From: an uncultured beta proteobacterium
Lineage (GTDB): Bacteria; Pseudomonadota; Gammaproteobacteria; Burkholderiales; Burkholderiaceae_C
Assembly: GCA_903927495.1 (NCBI GenBank)
Contig: CAIYNH010000976.1
Span: 1 to 8,172, forward strand
Reading direction: 5' to 3'
DNA: 8,172 nt
Part shown: piece after piece, positions 1-6,341 of the stretch
Layout of the letters: the number at the start of each line of letters is the position of its first letter
Position numbering within the stretch: the first letter of the stretch is position 1
The notes under the pieces: generated by a model
The model's database searches: none
What the model was told of the DNA's origin: nothing
Seen by the model: the letters and a program-made list of their open reading frames with translations, nothing else
Program-made: the position numbers and the translations under genes

Positions 1-726
1 CGAATAAAGACCCACTGCCTGCAACGGCGCATTGGATTCCTCGATGAGCAACCAGGTATTGGAGAGAAATACGCCGGGATCCGACTGGGCAAAGGAACCG
101 ACATCGCGATTGGCCATGACCACAGCGTCTTTCACAATGCGTGTGGTTCTTGTGCTTGAGGTGTGCATCTGGATGCGACGAGCGAGCGCTTGGGCCGCCG
201 TTTCGCCGTCGGCCGTGTGACTGCGAAAGGGGATGGTGGCCTCAATACAAGCCACAATCGCAATCAGGTCTTCCTGGGTCAGAAGGCCGTGCAGGGACTT
301 TGTCGCCACCACGGCACTCAAGAATTCATTCATGCCCGCATAGAGCGGCAAGGGTTGACCGACCGAAAAACCAAATAAGGCAAGGCACAGGGCCAGATCA
401 GCATCCTGGGTTTCACGTACGACCAAGGCCGTCCCCTCCAGGCGCACCACGTCCCGCAGCAGCAGCAGCACATGCTTGGGAAACCCGCCATCGAGCTGGT
501 AGTACACCACGTCGTGAAAAAGTGCGGCCAATTGCTGATGCGCATTGATGCCATTACAGATGTCAAAAACGTGCTCTGCGGTGTGGTAGGCGCGAGTCTT
601 GGCCTCCATGGAATGGTGCACCAGCATGGCAAGTTGCTCCGCATCCGCCATGCTCGCCTTGGCAGACAAGGCCTGTAGCGACTCATTAAAAAGTCTGATC
701 AGGCGATTGATTTTTGCCATCGTCAT
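1..726 (-). CDS. HD-domain metal-dependent phosphohydrolase-like protein, C-terminus cut by window edge
   Basis: Reading the minus strand from an ATG at 726 gives 242 codons without a stop to base 1, so the C-terminus lies outside the window. The N-terminal third has the layout of a small HD-superfamily hydrolase: a YHxxEH motif (Y47-H48, E51-H52) followed by an LFHDVVY segment (H71-D72). These are the expected metal ligands of the fold. A later helix with CIEATIPFR (160-168) resembles the conserved I-x-A-T helix of HD proteins of the COG4339 type. No signal peptide or membrane segment is seen, so it should be cytoplasmic. Two ATGs are possible (726 and 720); only a G-run lies upstream (734-739), a weak ribosome site. 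HD proteins usually hydrolyse phosphate esters or nucleotides, but the substrate cannot be read from the sequence. The upstream in-frame stop is at 859-861. Residues 86-90 are a V-Leu4 run encoded by repeated CTG codons. Confidence 0.8.
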   Translation of the reverse strand, partial: MTMAKINRLIRLFNESLQALSAKASMADAEQLAMLVHHSMEAKTRAYHTAEHVFDICNGINAHQQLAALFHDVVYYQLDGGFPKHVLLLLRDVVRLEGTALVVRETQDADLALCLALFGFSVGQPLPLYAGMNEFLSAVVATKSLHGLLTQEDLIAIVACIEATIPFRSHTADGETAAQALARRIQMHTSSTRTTRIVKDAVVMANRDVGSFAQSDPGVFLSNTWLLIEESNAPLQAVGLYS

Positions 727-831
727 AAGTTGCCCCCCGAGCTCGTCTCGCAATTTAGGTAGATTACTGACTGTCCGAAGGAGCAAGGACGGCATCCTTG
801 CATGAGCCTCTGGCGCGGTCTGAACCCGCAC

Positions 832-847
832 GCAGCCACATGGCTGC
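832..847. repeat. Short perfect inverted repeat upstream of the HD-domain gene
   Basis: GCAGCCA and TGGCTGC form perfect 7-bp arms separated by CA. It lies about 106 bp upstream of the HD-gene start codon, where an operator or 5'-leader hairpin could sit. There is no T-tract, so it is not an intrinsic terminator. A dyad of this size can occur by chance, so function is uncertain. Confidence 0.35.
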
Positions 848-1049
848 AAGCCCGAACTTTACCGCAGAGTAGGGTTTCTTTTTGCCACAGGTGTTGACTT
901 TGACTATGTCGAGTTGTTTTTTGGTTCTGCTTGGTTTTAGTCAAGCCGCTGCAGTTGCTCCATTATTGATAGCTTTATATGCAATGCTGACTTGTGTTTT
1001 GTGATGTTTTATATTTGCGATTTGGTTGCGGAGGTTGGATATATTGAAA

Positions 1050-1066
1050 CCAGTTTATTGAACTGG
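1050..1066. repeat. Small stem-loop CCAGTT-TATTG-AACTGG
   Basis: A perfect 6-bp stem with a 5-nt loop lies about 115 nt past the stop of the minus-strand membrane-protein gene. On the minus strand it is followed by TTTCAATATAT, so it might act as a weak terminator for that gene. The stem is AT-rich and the U-tract short, so this is only a possibility. Confidence 0.3.
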
Positions 1067-1180
1067 ACAGCGACAAGTTCTCCCTGTCATTAGGTGGGTT
1101 TTTGGCCAGTCGCAGGTTTGAATATTTCCTTGCCAAGTCCCATGCGGTGGCTCACTTTGCCATCCCCAATTTGGTCACCG

Positions 1181-1513
1181 CTAGTCTCGGTACTGTTCAC
1201 GAAAACAGTGCGAGTTCAGCAGCAGTCCAGCCAAAAGCGTAAAGAGTGCGACTGAAACCAATATGATGGCCGCTGAAGTCCAGCTCCGACCAATTTGCTG
1301 TCGAAGCTGTATAAGTTGAAGGGTTGTGAGCAACCAACTTGCCGTGGCGCAATAGGCGGCTAACTGCATCACGAGCAGGCACCATCGTTTTTTGAGCAGA
1401 AACAGCAGTGGAACTACAGCGCACAGGGAAACAATCCAGTAGCTTCCTTCCCTGAAAAAGTGAGCAGCCATCAACACGGCAGCGGTTATGAAAAGTCCAA
1501 TGCGAAGTTTCAT
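1181..1513 (-). CDS. Small four-helix inner-membrane protein of unknown function
   Basis: The chosen ATG at 1513 gives a 110-residue protein starting MKLRIGLF. Earlier in-frame starts, up to 1639, would add residues with no membrane-protein character and would run over the intergenic palindrome; GAGA about 8 nt before 1513 is a modest ribosome site. Hydrophobic segments at roughly 4-19, 27-42, 46-68 and 79-99 suggest four membrane helices, separated by basic stretches such as LKKRW (41-45) and the polar LRQQIGRSW segment (70-78). The C-terminus is polar (HCFREQYRD). I do not recognise a named family or active-site motif. It is divergently transcribed from the ygbA homologue, with 161 bp between the start codons, so shared regulation is plausible. 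By position alone it might serve in the same stress response. Confidence 0.7.
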   Translation of the reverse strand: MKLRIGLFITAAVLMAAHFFREGSYWIVSLCAVVPLLFLLKKRWCLLVMQLAAYCATASWLLTTLQLIQLRQQIGRSWTSAAIILVSVALFTLLAGLLLNSHCFREQYRD

Positions 1514-1603
1514 GGTTGGTTCTCTGTGCCGATGGTTGAGTACGTTCTGACAATCTCCTGAGGACAGAAATAATGCCAGACTGGGGATTGCGCAGTAGTG
1601 TAG

Positions 1604-1616
1604 GACAGGCACTGTC
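1604..1616. repeat. Inverted repeat GACAG-GCA-CTGTC
   Basis: Perfect 5-bp arms around a 3-nt centre abut the larger palindrome that begins at 1616, in the region between the membrane-protein gene and ygbA. Two abutting dyads in a divergent promoter region are a plausible layout for regulator binding, but this one is short enough to be accidental. Confidence 0.35.
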
Positions 1617-1633
1617 AAGGAAATATTTCCTTG
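1616..1633. promoter_or_regulatory. Perfect 18-bp palindrome in divergent ygbA/membrane-protein promoter region (candidate operator)
   Basis: CAAGGAAATATTTCCTTG is its own reverse complement over all 18 bases. It lies 41 bp upstream of the ygbA ATG and 102 bp upstream of the divergent membrane-protein ATG. Being symmetrical with no loop, it fits a site for a homodimeric transcription factor better than an RNA hairpin. E. coli ygbA belongs to the NsrR regulon, but this sequence does not match the gammaproteobacterial NsrR consensus that I remember, nor the FNR or DNR TTGAT-N4-ATCAA pattern. The regulator is therefore unknown. That the palindrome is an operator is inference from symmetry and position. 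Confidence 0.55.
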
Positions 1634-1674
1634 CTTCACCGCTGCACACCAACTTTGGTAGGATTCGGGAACAC

Positions 1675-2064
1675 ATGACAGATCAATACATTGAGTTCAC
1701 CACTGACAAGCGATTTATCCGTCGCGTGCGTGAGTTCGAAACCATCCAAGTGATGATCAGCATGTACTGCACAGTACACCATGAAGGTGAGCATCCGTGT
1801 GTGGAATGCTCAGAGTTATTCGATTATGCGCAACGACGACTGCAGCGCTGTGTTTTCGGCGATGCCAAGCCAAATTGTGCCAAGTGTGTGGTCCACTGCT
1901 ATACCAAGGACATGCGCGAAAAAATAAGGATTGTGATGCGCTGGGCCGGACCGCGTATGCTGCTCCGTCACCCCATTCTCGGCATCCGACATCTTTTGGC
2001 CGACCGTAAGCCAATACCCGTGCTGCCTAGCAAGCACACTGGCAATGCACCCGCTGACCACTAA
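1675..2064 (+). CDS. ygbA: YgbA-family protein ('nitrous oxide-stimulated promoter' family)
   Basis: The 129-residue product matches the YgbA_NO family from end to end, close to the E. coli length (about 117). Landmarks are an N-terminal RRVREFETIQVMISMYC helix ending at C32, the CVEC pair (C42, C45), the FDYAQRRLQRC segment (C59), FGDAKPNCAKCVVHCY (C68, C71, C75), MRWAGPRM (88-95) and RHPILGIRHLL (98-108). Seven conserved-looking cysteines suggest binding of a metal or iron-sulfur cluster. In E. coli the gene is induced by nitric oxide through NsrR and is linked to recovery from nitrosative stress; the biochemical activity is not settled. The ATG at 1675 is preferred over 1573 because family homology begins here, AGGA lies 11 nt upstream, and the longer form would span the palindrome. 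No membrane segment is seen, so it is likely cytoplasmic. It converges with the lipoprotein gene, leaving 29 bp. Confidence 0.88.
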   Translation: MTDQYIEFTTDKRFIRRVREFETIQVMISMYCTVHHEGEHPCVECSELFDYAQRRLQRCVFGDAKPNCAKCVVHCYTKDMREKIRIVMRWAGPRMLLRHPILGIRHLLADRKPIPVLPSKHTGNAPADH

Positions 2065-2093
2065 TTTCATTTCCAAAACTTGACAGCCAGGTT

Positions 2094-2795
2094 TCACGGC
2101 ACCTCGGTAAATGTCCAGTCAACCCCGTTCGAAAAGGTGATTGCAACCGTACCACCTGTGGGTAGCAGGTAAGTTGCATCGAAGCTGGACGGAGACTTCG
2201 ACGTGCCAATAATCGCATTGACGACATTGGAGCCAGCGATGTTCACGATGAAATTGGATGTTGCTCCAGCGTAGGTGCCCTGGATTCGAATTTTTGTCTG
2301 ACGCGCGGGAATATCGAAAACCGCGTCATTGGAACCTACCTTCAAAAACATACTGGAAGTGACTGCAACGCTCGTGACTGGCACCTCGGTAAATGTCCAC
2401 GCTACGCCGGCAGATTTGGTGATCTGCACGGCACCGCCACCCGCCAGAAGGTAAGTTCCATCAAACGCCACCGGAACATGCGTCGAGCCAATGATCACAT
2501 TGACGGCAGTTGAGCCCGCCATCGCCACAATGAAGTTTGACGTGCTGCCTGTGTAGGTCGCCTGAATGTGAACTCGGGTCACGCCAACAGGAATGTCAAA
2601 AACAGCGTCGCCCGTGCCAGAAACAGAAAAAAGCCCTGATTGCGCCGCACTCCCAATGGCTGACGAAGGTGCATATTCCGCGCAATACACCGGGCTGCCC
2701 GAGCACCTGCCGGGGTTACCGTCACCTCCGCCACACCCAAAAATAGCAACAGTTAGAAATAGCCATGGCCAGATCAGACGCTTTATGGTATTCAT
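2094..2795 (-). CDS. Putative lipoprotein with two tandem 87-residue repeats
   Basis: The 233-residue product begins with a lipoprotein-like signal: basic MNTIKR, a hydrophobic core to about residue 20, and IFGC at 18-21 followed by Gly residues. Phe at -2 is unusual, so lipidation is likely but not certain. Gly/Ser-rich spacing with C31 and C38 follows. The rest is two copies of one unit, residues 53-139 and 147-233. They are identical at 52 of 87 positions, share DAVFDIP, TSNFIV, AGS and TYLL, and both end WTFTEVP. The predicted character is beta-rich, suggesting two small secreted beta-sandwich-like modules. I do not recognise the family. Its ATG overlaps the TGA of glcF by four bases (ATGA), so it is probably translated with glcF, though no functional link to glycolate metabolism is evident. 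Export to the periplasm or outer membrane is inferred from the signal. Confidence 0.75.
   Translation of the reverse strand: MNTIKRLIWPWLFLTVAIFGCGGGDGNPGRCSGSPVYCAEYAPSSAIGSAAQSGLFSVSGTGDAVFDIPVGVTRVHIQATYTGSTSNFIVAMAGSTAVNVIIGSTHVPVAFDGTYLLAGGGAVQITKSAGVAWTFTEVPVTSVAVTSSMFLKVGSNDAVFDIPARQTKIRIQGTYAGATSNFIVNIAGSNVVNAIIGTSKSPSSFDATYLLPTGGTVAITFSNGVDWTFTEVP
2097..2639 (-). repeat. Intragenic tandem duplication in the lipoprotein gene
   Basis: The two coding units occupy about 2379-2639 (first in the protein) and 2097-2357 (second). A 20-bp stretch (GGCACCTCGGTAAATGTCCA on the plus strand) is exact in both, at 2099-2118 and 2380-2399. The remainder has diverged to roughly 60 percent identity at protein level. 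This points to an old internal duplication in which the C-terminal WTFTEVP end of each unit is best conserved. Confidence 0.8.
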
Positions 2796-4063
2796 CGGGG
2801 TGATCCGATGGATGTGTCAGACAGTGCCTCGTCCAGCACTTCAATCCAGTGGCGCACGGTTGTGCTGGTGCCACTTTGCAGGTGGCTGATGCAGCCGATG
2901 TTGGCCGAGACGATTTCGTCGGGTTTATCTGTGCCAAAGGTGGTGGCCAGGTGGCTCAGTTTGCGATCGCGAAGTTGGTAGGAAATGTCGGGGTTAAGCA
3001 CTGAATAGGTGCCTGCCGAGCCACAACACAGGTGCGCCTCGCAACCTGTAGTTTTGACATTAAAACCCAGTTCACCCAGATACTTTTCAACACCACCACG
3101 CAGTTGCATGCCGTGCTGTAGCGAGCACGGCGGGTGAAAAGCGATGCGACTGGCACTGCCTGACACTTTGCCCTTGAGTTGGTTCGCCAGTTCGGGCAGC
3201 CATTCGCTGACATCCTGGGTCAAGGCGCTGATGCGCGCGGCTTTGGCCGCATATTGCGGGTCGTCCTGCAGGATGTGAGCGTAATCTTTGACGGTGACAC
3301 CACAACCGGAGGCGTTGCTGATGATGCCCTCGATGCCTGGCGCACCGCTTGGCAGCTCGACGAATGGCCACCAGGCATCAATATTGGCACGCATTTGCAC
3401 CATGCCCCCCTCTTGGTCATTCAGATGAAACTTGACCGCGCCGCAGCAACCGGCTTTTGGCGCGATCAAAGTTTGGATGCCCGCAGCATCAAACACCCGC
3501 GCAGTGGCGCTGTTGATGTTGGGGCTCATGCTGGGCTGCACACAGCCTGCCAGCAGCAGCACTTGGCGCGCCTGTTGGCGTTGCGGCCATTCGCCTGCGT
3601 CCTGTTTGACAAGCACTTTGTTCTTGAGTGCGTCAGGTAAGAGCGGGCGCACCAGTTGTCCAAGTGCCATAGCCGGGGCAAATAGCGGCGAAGTCAGCCC
3701 TTCTTTCAAAACCCAGCGCAGCGCCTGTTCACCCGCAGGGCGCGGAACTTGTGCATCGACTAGTTTGCGACCAATGTCAAGCAAATGCCCGTACTGCACG
3801 CCACTGGGGCAGGTGCTCTCGCAGTTGCGGCAAGTCAGGCAGCGGTCCAGATGCAGTTGGGTTTTGCGCGTGGGCGTTGCGCCTTCCAGCACCTGTTTCA
3901 TCAGGTAGATGCGGCCACGCGGGCCATCGAGTTCGTCGCCAAGGAGTTGGTAGGTGGGACAAGTCGCGGTGCAAAAGCCACAGTGCACACATTTGCGCAA
4001 AATGGCTTCAGCCGCCATGCCGTCAGGTGTGCCCTGGAATTGGGTGCTAAGTTGGGTTTGCAT
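2792..4063 (-). CDS. glcF: Glycolate oxidase iron-sulfur subunit GlcF
   Basis: GlcF is the electron-transfer subunit of the glycolate oxidase complex (GlcDEF), which oxidises glycolate to glyoxylate and passes electrons to the membrane quinone pool. The 423-residue length is normal. Two 4Fe-4S ferredoxin motifs lie near the N-terminus: C25-x2-C28-x2-C31-x3-C35-P and C75-x2-C78-x2-C81-x3-C85-P. Two cysteine-rich CCG domains follow: LLLAGC174 with AGC206C207G, then HPPC313 with CEAHLC346C347GSAG. The last resemble domains of heterodisulfide reductase and lactate-utilisation proteins. The start is 20 bp after the glcE stop with no strong ribosome site, suggesting coupled translation in an operon. 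The stop codon overlaps the next gene's start. Membership in the GlcF/LutA-like family is certain; glycolate as substrate is inferred from the paired glcE. Confidence 0.93.
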   Translation of the reverse strand: MQTQLSTQFQGTPDGMAAEAILRKCVHCGFCTATCPTYQLLGDELDGPRGRIYLMKQVLEGATPTRKTQLHLDRCLTCRNCESTCPSGVQYGHLLDIGRKLVDAQVPRPAGEQALRWVLKEGLTSPLFAPAMALGQLVRPLLPDALKNKVLVKQDAGEWPQRQQARQVLLLAGCVQPSMSPNINSATARVFDAAGIQTLIAPKAGCCGAVKFHLNDQEGGMVQMRANIDAWWPFVELPSGAPGIEGIISNASGCGVTVKDYAHILQDDPQYAAKAARISALTQDVSEWLPELANQLKGKVSGSASRIAFHPPCSLQHGMQLRGGVEKYLGELGFNVKTTGCEAHLCCGSAGTYSVLNPDISYQLRDRKLSHLATTFGTDKPDEIVSANIGCISHLQSGTSTTVRHWIEVLDEALSDTSIGSPR

Positions 4064-4083
4064 GGGTCAGGCGTACAAGGCGG

Positions 4084-5220
4084 TTAAAAGTCAGGGTACA
4101 GGCGACCACGGTTGAAGATGCCAGCCGGGTCAAACTCTGCTTTAAGACGGCGGTGAATTTGTGCAATTGCCGGTTCTAAGGGAGAATATCTGGCTATAGA
4201 GCCTGCTGCACTAGCGCTACCAGCTATGAATATGCTAGCTGATCCGCCCGCCTTGCTGGCTGCCTGGCGAATTTGTACCTGCTCAGATGCCGGTGCCCAG
4301 AGCCAGCGCAGGCCGCCGTGCCACTCGATGAATTGGGGCCAGGGCAGGTTAAATGCGGGTGCGGTTTGCGGCACGCTCAAGCGCCAAAGGACCAAAGGCT
4401 CACCGGTGGTTTTTGGCATTTTGAAAAAGGGCAGCAGCTGATCACGGCAGGCAGCCCAATCGGGCAGTGCTTGCGCGTTGTCCAGGCGGCAACCCGACAC
4501 ATCGGCCAGCATTGTCTGGCAGGCAGACTCGACCGCCGCCACCGCACCGCGCAAGCGCACAAACAGCAGTTCGGGCGATTGGGGGGTGGTCTCATCACGC
4601 ACCCAGCAACTGGCGTTCAGAGGCAGCGGCTGTGCACCCCATCGGTGCAGTTGGTTCAAGGCACTGGACTGGTCGAGTTCAAACCTCAGCGTGGCCTCAA
4701 GTGGTGCCACCGGCAGCACTTTGAGCGAAAGGTCAGTCAGCACACCGAGCGTGCCCATGGCACCCACCAGCAGGCGTGAAACGTCATAACCCGCCACATT
4801 TTTCATCACCTGGCCACCAAAAGTGAGGTGTTCAGCCCGACCGTTGATGAGTTGCACGCCCAGCACATAGTCGCGTGCACTGCCCACGCTGGCCCGGGCC
4901 GGGCCGCTCAAACCTGCGGCCACCATCCCGCCACAGGTGCCACCTGTGCTGCCAAAACGCGGGGGTTCAAACGCCAGGCACTGGCCTTTTTCGGCCAACG
5001 CCTCTTCCAGCACCCGCAGCGGTGTGCCAGCCCGCACCGTGACCACCAGCTCGCTCGGCTCGTAACTGACGATGCCGCTCAAGGCGGTGGTGTCAAGCAA
5101 CTCACCTTGAATCGACTCGCCATAAAAGTCTTTGCTTCCAGTGCCGCGAATGCACAGCGGGGTGGCATCCAAAGCAGCGTTTTGAATCTGATCAATGAGG
5201 TGGTGCAGGGCAGCGTCCAT
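4084..5220 (-). CDS. glcE: Glycolate oxidase FAD-binding subunit GlcE
   Basis: GlcE is the second flavoprotein subunit of glycolate oxidase, working with GlcD and GlcF on the conversion of glycolate to glyoxylate. The 378-residue protein has the PCMH-type FAD-binding fold: RGTGSKDFYG (25-34), the VVTVRAGTPL strand (59-68), GGTCGGMVAAGLSGPAR (93-109), MKNVAGYDVSRLLVGAMGTLG (139-159), and the family's typical C-terminus HRRLKAEFDPAGIFNRGRLY (356-375). It is somewhat longer than E. coli GlcE (about 350). Part of the difference may come from an odd segment at about 331-343 (FIAGSASAAGSIA), encoded by repeat-like DNA. The ATG at 5220 precedes a normal N-terminus, but no clear Shine-Dalgarno is visible. 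It lies 89 bp downstream of the lactonase-like gene and 20 bp upstream of glcF. A glcD gene is not adjacent, so the catalytic partner must be encoded elsewhere if the complex is functional. Confidence 0.93.
   Translation of the reverse strand: MDAALHHLIDQIQNAALDATPLCIRGTGSKDFYGESIQGELLDTTALSGIVSYEPSELVVTVRAGTPLRVLEEALAEKGQCLAFEPPRFGSTGGTCGGMVAAGLSGPARASVGSARDYVLGVQLINGRAEHLTFGGQVMKNVAGYDVSRLLVGAMGTLGVLTDLSLKVLPVAPLEATLRFELDQSSALNQLHRWGAQPLPLNASCWVRDETTPQSPELLFVRLRGAVAAVESACQTMLADVSGCRLDNAQALPDWAACRDQLLPFFKMPKTTGEPLVLWRLSVPQTAPAFNLPWPQFIEWHGGLRWLWAPASEQVQIRQAASKAGGSASIFIAGSASAAGSIARYSPLEPAIAQIHRRLKAEFDPAGIFNRGRLYPDF
4192..4231 (-). repeat. Comamonadaceae-type dispersed repeat remnant inside glcE
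   Basis: On the minus strand this segment begins ATTCATAGCTGGTAGCGCT and continues to CTCTATAGCC. It resembles the 'TCATAGCTGCTAGCGCTT...' repeats that I remember as common between genes, and sometimes within them, in Acidovorax, Polaromonas and Rhodoferax. It encodes residues 331-343 of GlcE in frame, in a region where relatives have a shorter loop before the HRRLK motif. The match is from memory and partial. Confidence 0.45.
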
Positions 5221-5309
5221 GGGTTTTAATAGGTATCAAGTTGATGCCAATGGTAGCGGCTGACCCAATTGCATGGATTGAATTTTTTGCACCTGTTGGC
5301 TGTAATAAT
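5221..5309. other. 89-bp intergenic spacer between the lactonase-like gene and glcE
   Basis: No terminator-like hairpin is visible after the lactonase stop codon, so read-through into glcE is possible. It contains a small odd-centred dyad ATCAAGTTGAT (5235-5245), 15 bp before the glcE start. The order of the half-sites is the reverse of an FNR box, so I do not call it one. No confident promoter was found. Confidence 0.4.
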
Positions 5310-6287
5310 TTAGCTGGCAAAAAAGTTTACCGGCAAGCCTGGCACGTCCACCCGCATCGACAGCACCGACCCTGAGAGCGGATACGACACCAGTTCATTG
5401 GCATGACGGTGGTGTCGAGCACTGGTGAGGTACAGGGTTTTCAGGTCCTCACCGCCAAAACACACCATGGTGGGGCACTGCAGCGGCACGGCATATTCGC
5501 CCACCAACGAACCATCGGGCGAAAATTGGCAAACCCTTCGTCCTTCAAACATGGCGACCCAGTAGTTGCCTTGTGCATCCACCGCCGAGCCGTCAGGCCG
5601 ACCCCGGTAGTTGCCGTTATCAGTCTGGGTGGCATCGGCCAACCAGCCTGTCGGCTTGGGTTTGAAGGTCGCAAACTCGCGCCTGTCACTCAGGCAATTG
5701 CTGATCTGGTCATGCCGCCATGCCCAAACCGTGTGAGCAGGGGTGTCGCTCCAGTACAGGGTGCTGTTATCGGGACTCCAGGCCAGACCATTGCCGGTGG
5801 TTACCGGCAAGTCAGCTGGGTTGACCATGCAGGTGGTGCGCACTGCGCTGTTGTTTGTGCTGGCACGGGCATCAACACAAAACAGGGCGGCGTTGCGAAG
5901 GGTGCGCGTCTCATCAATCGTGCCAACCCAAAAGCGTCCTTGCGCGTCGCACTTGCCGTCATTGGCGCGCATCTCTGCGGGGTCATAGTCCAGTGTGGTC
6001 AGATGTTGCAACTCAGCGCCCCAAGCTGGTGCGAGAAAAACGCCATGGCGCAAGGCAATCACCAGGCCCCCGCCTGTGGCAGGTGCCATGCAGCCGGGCT
6101 CCGAGGGCATGTCCCAAGCCTGCACAGTACCCATGTAAATGTTGGCACGCAAAATTTGCTTGCCCGAGATATCAACCCAGTACAACATTTGTTCGTGCGG
6201 ATGCCAGAACGGCGACTCACCCAGGGCATAGGTAGGGGGTGTAACAATTTGCCAGGCATCTGCTGAAAATTTTGGGTTCAGGTTCAT
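5310..6287 (-). CDS. SMP-30/gluconolactonase/LRE-family sugar lactonase-like protein
   Basis: The 325-residue product is a six-bladed beta-propeller of the SMP-30/gluconolactonase family, which hydrolyses aldonolactones using a divalent metal ion. The metal and substrate residues are all in expected contexts: E24 in LGESPFWHP, N109 in RANDGKCDAQGRFWVGT, N166 in TTGNGLAWSPD, and D232 in GRPDGSAVDAQGNYW. The protein is a little longer than the usual 290-300, with extra residues around 205-230 before the D232 blade. No signal peptide is seen, so it is likely cytoplasmic. The start is supported by a strong AAGGAG ribosome site 9 nt upstream of ATG 6287. It is the first gene of the run leading into glcE and glcF, which hints at sugar-acid or hydroxyacid catabolism. 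The substrate cannot be assigned; gluconolactone, arabinolactone and related lactones are all possible. Confidence 0.88.
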   Translation of the reverse strand: MNLNPKFSADAWQIVTPPTYALGESPFWHPHEQMLYWVDISGKQILRANIYMGTVQAWDMPSEPGCMAPATGGGLVIALRHGVFLAPAWGAELQHLTTLDYDPAEMRANDGKCDAQGRFWVGTIDETRTLRNAALFCVDARASTNNSAVRTTCMVNPADLPVTTGNGLAWSPDNSTLYWSDTPAHTVWAWRHDQISNCLSDRREFATFKPKPTGWLADATQTDNGNYRGRPDGSAVDAQGNYWVAMFEGRRVCQFSPDGSLVGEYAVPLQCPTMVCFGGEDLKTLYLTSARHHRHANELVSYPLSGSVLSMRVDVPGLPVNFFAS

Positions 6288-6341
6288 TGATAGGTTCTCC
6301 TTGGCAGCTATTGTCTACGCTCGGCTGAGATGGTTTTCAAA

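Larger units (their letters stand above)
727..1180. other. 454-bp low-GC intergenic region between two minus-strand genes
   Basis: I find no convincing gene here. A minus-strand reading frame at 723-944 has implausible composition and is rejected. The right part (about 880-1140) is clearly more AT-rich than the flanking genes. The stretch must hold the promoter of the HD-domain gene (transcribed leftwards from about 727) and the 3' end of the membrane-protein transcript. Visible structures are a 7-bp inverted repeat at 832-847, a 6-bp stem-loop at 1050-1066, a pair of TTGAC units at 895-905, and a segment at 965-991 (ATTGATAGCT onwards) that vaguely resembles Comamonadaceae dispersed repeats. 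No promoter can be placed with confidence. Confidence 0.6.

Noticed and set aside
462..474. CAG trinucleotide run as a microsatellite
   Set aside because: It is only four units, encoding a Leu run in the HD-domain protein, and is ordinary for GC-rich coding sequence.
330..686. Minus-strand 118-codon frame rich in Cys, Trp and Arg
   Set aside because: It is an out-of-frame shadow of the HD-domain gene, which is open through the whole region with clear motifs.
723..944. Minus-strand 73-codon reading frame whose stop overlaps the HD-gene ATG
   Set aside because: Composition is unlike a folded protein, it spans the inverted repeat at 832-847, and no family resemblance is seen. It is most likely part of the HD-gene leader region.
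1573..1674. N-terminal extension of the ygbA homologue from an ATG at 1573
   Set aside because: The extra residues have no YgbA-family match and would make the 18-bp palindrome coding. The ATG at 1675 has a ribosome site and begins the homology.
1514..1676. Upstream starts (1639, or 1676 in another frame) for the minus-strand membrane protein
   Set aside because: The added residues are not hydrophobic and overlap the divergent control region. The other frame lacks membrane-protein character altogether.
2537..2889. Plus-strand frames opposite the lipoprotein gene
   Set aside because: The minus-strand frame has a signal sequence and two homologous protein repeats, so it is the coding one.
5235..5245. 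ATCAAGTTGAT as an FNR-type site ahead of glcE
   Set aside because: FNR sites have TTGAT before ATCAA with a 4-bp spacer. Here the halves are in the opposite order around one base.
5403..6266. Plus-strand 287-codon open frame antisense to the lactonase-like gene
   Set aside because: The minus-strand SMP-30 motifs are unambiguous. Long antisense frames are common in GC-rich coding DNA.
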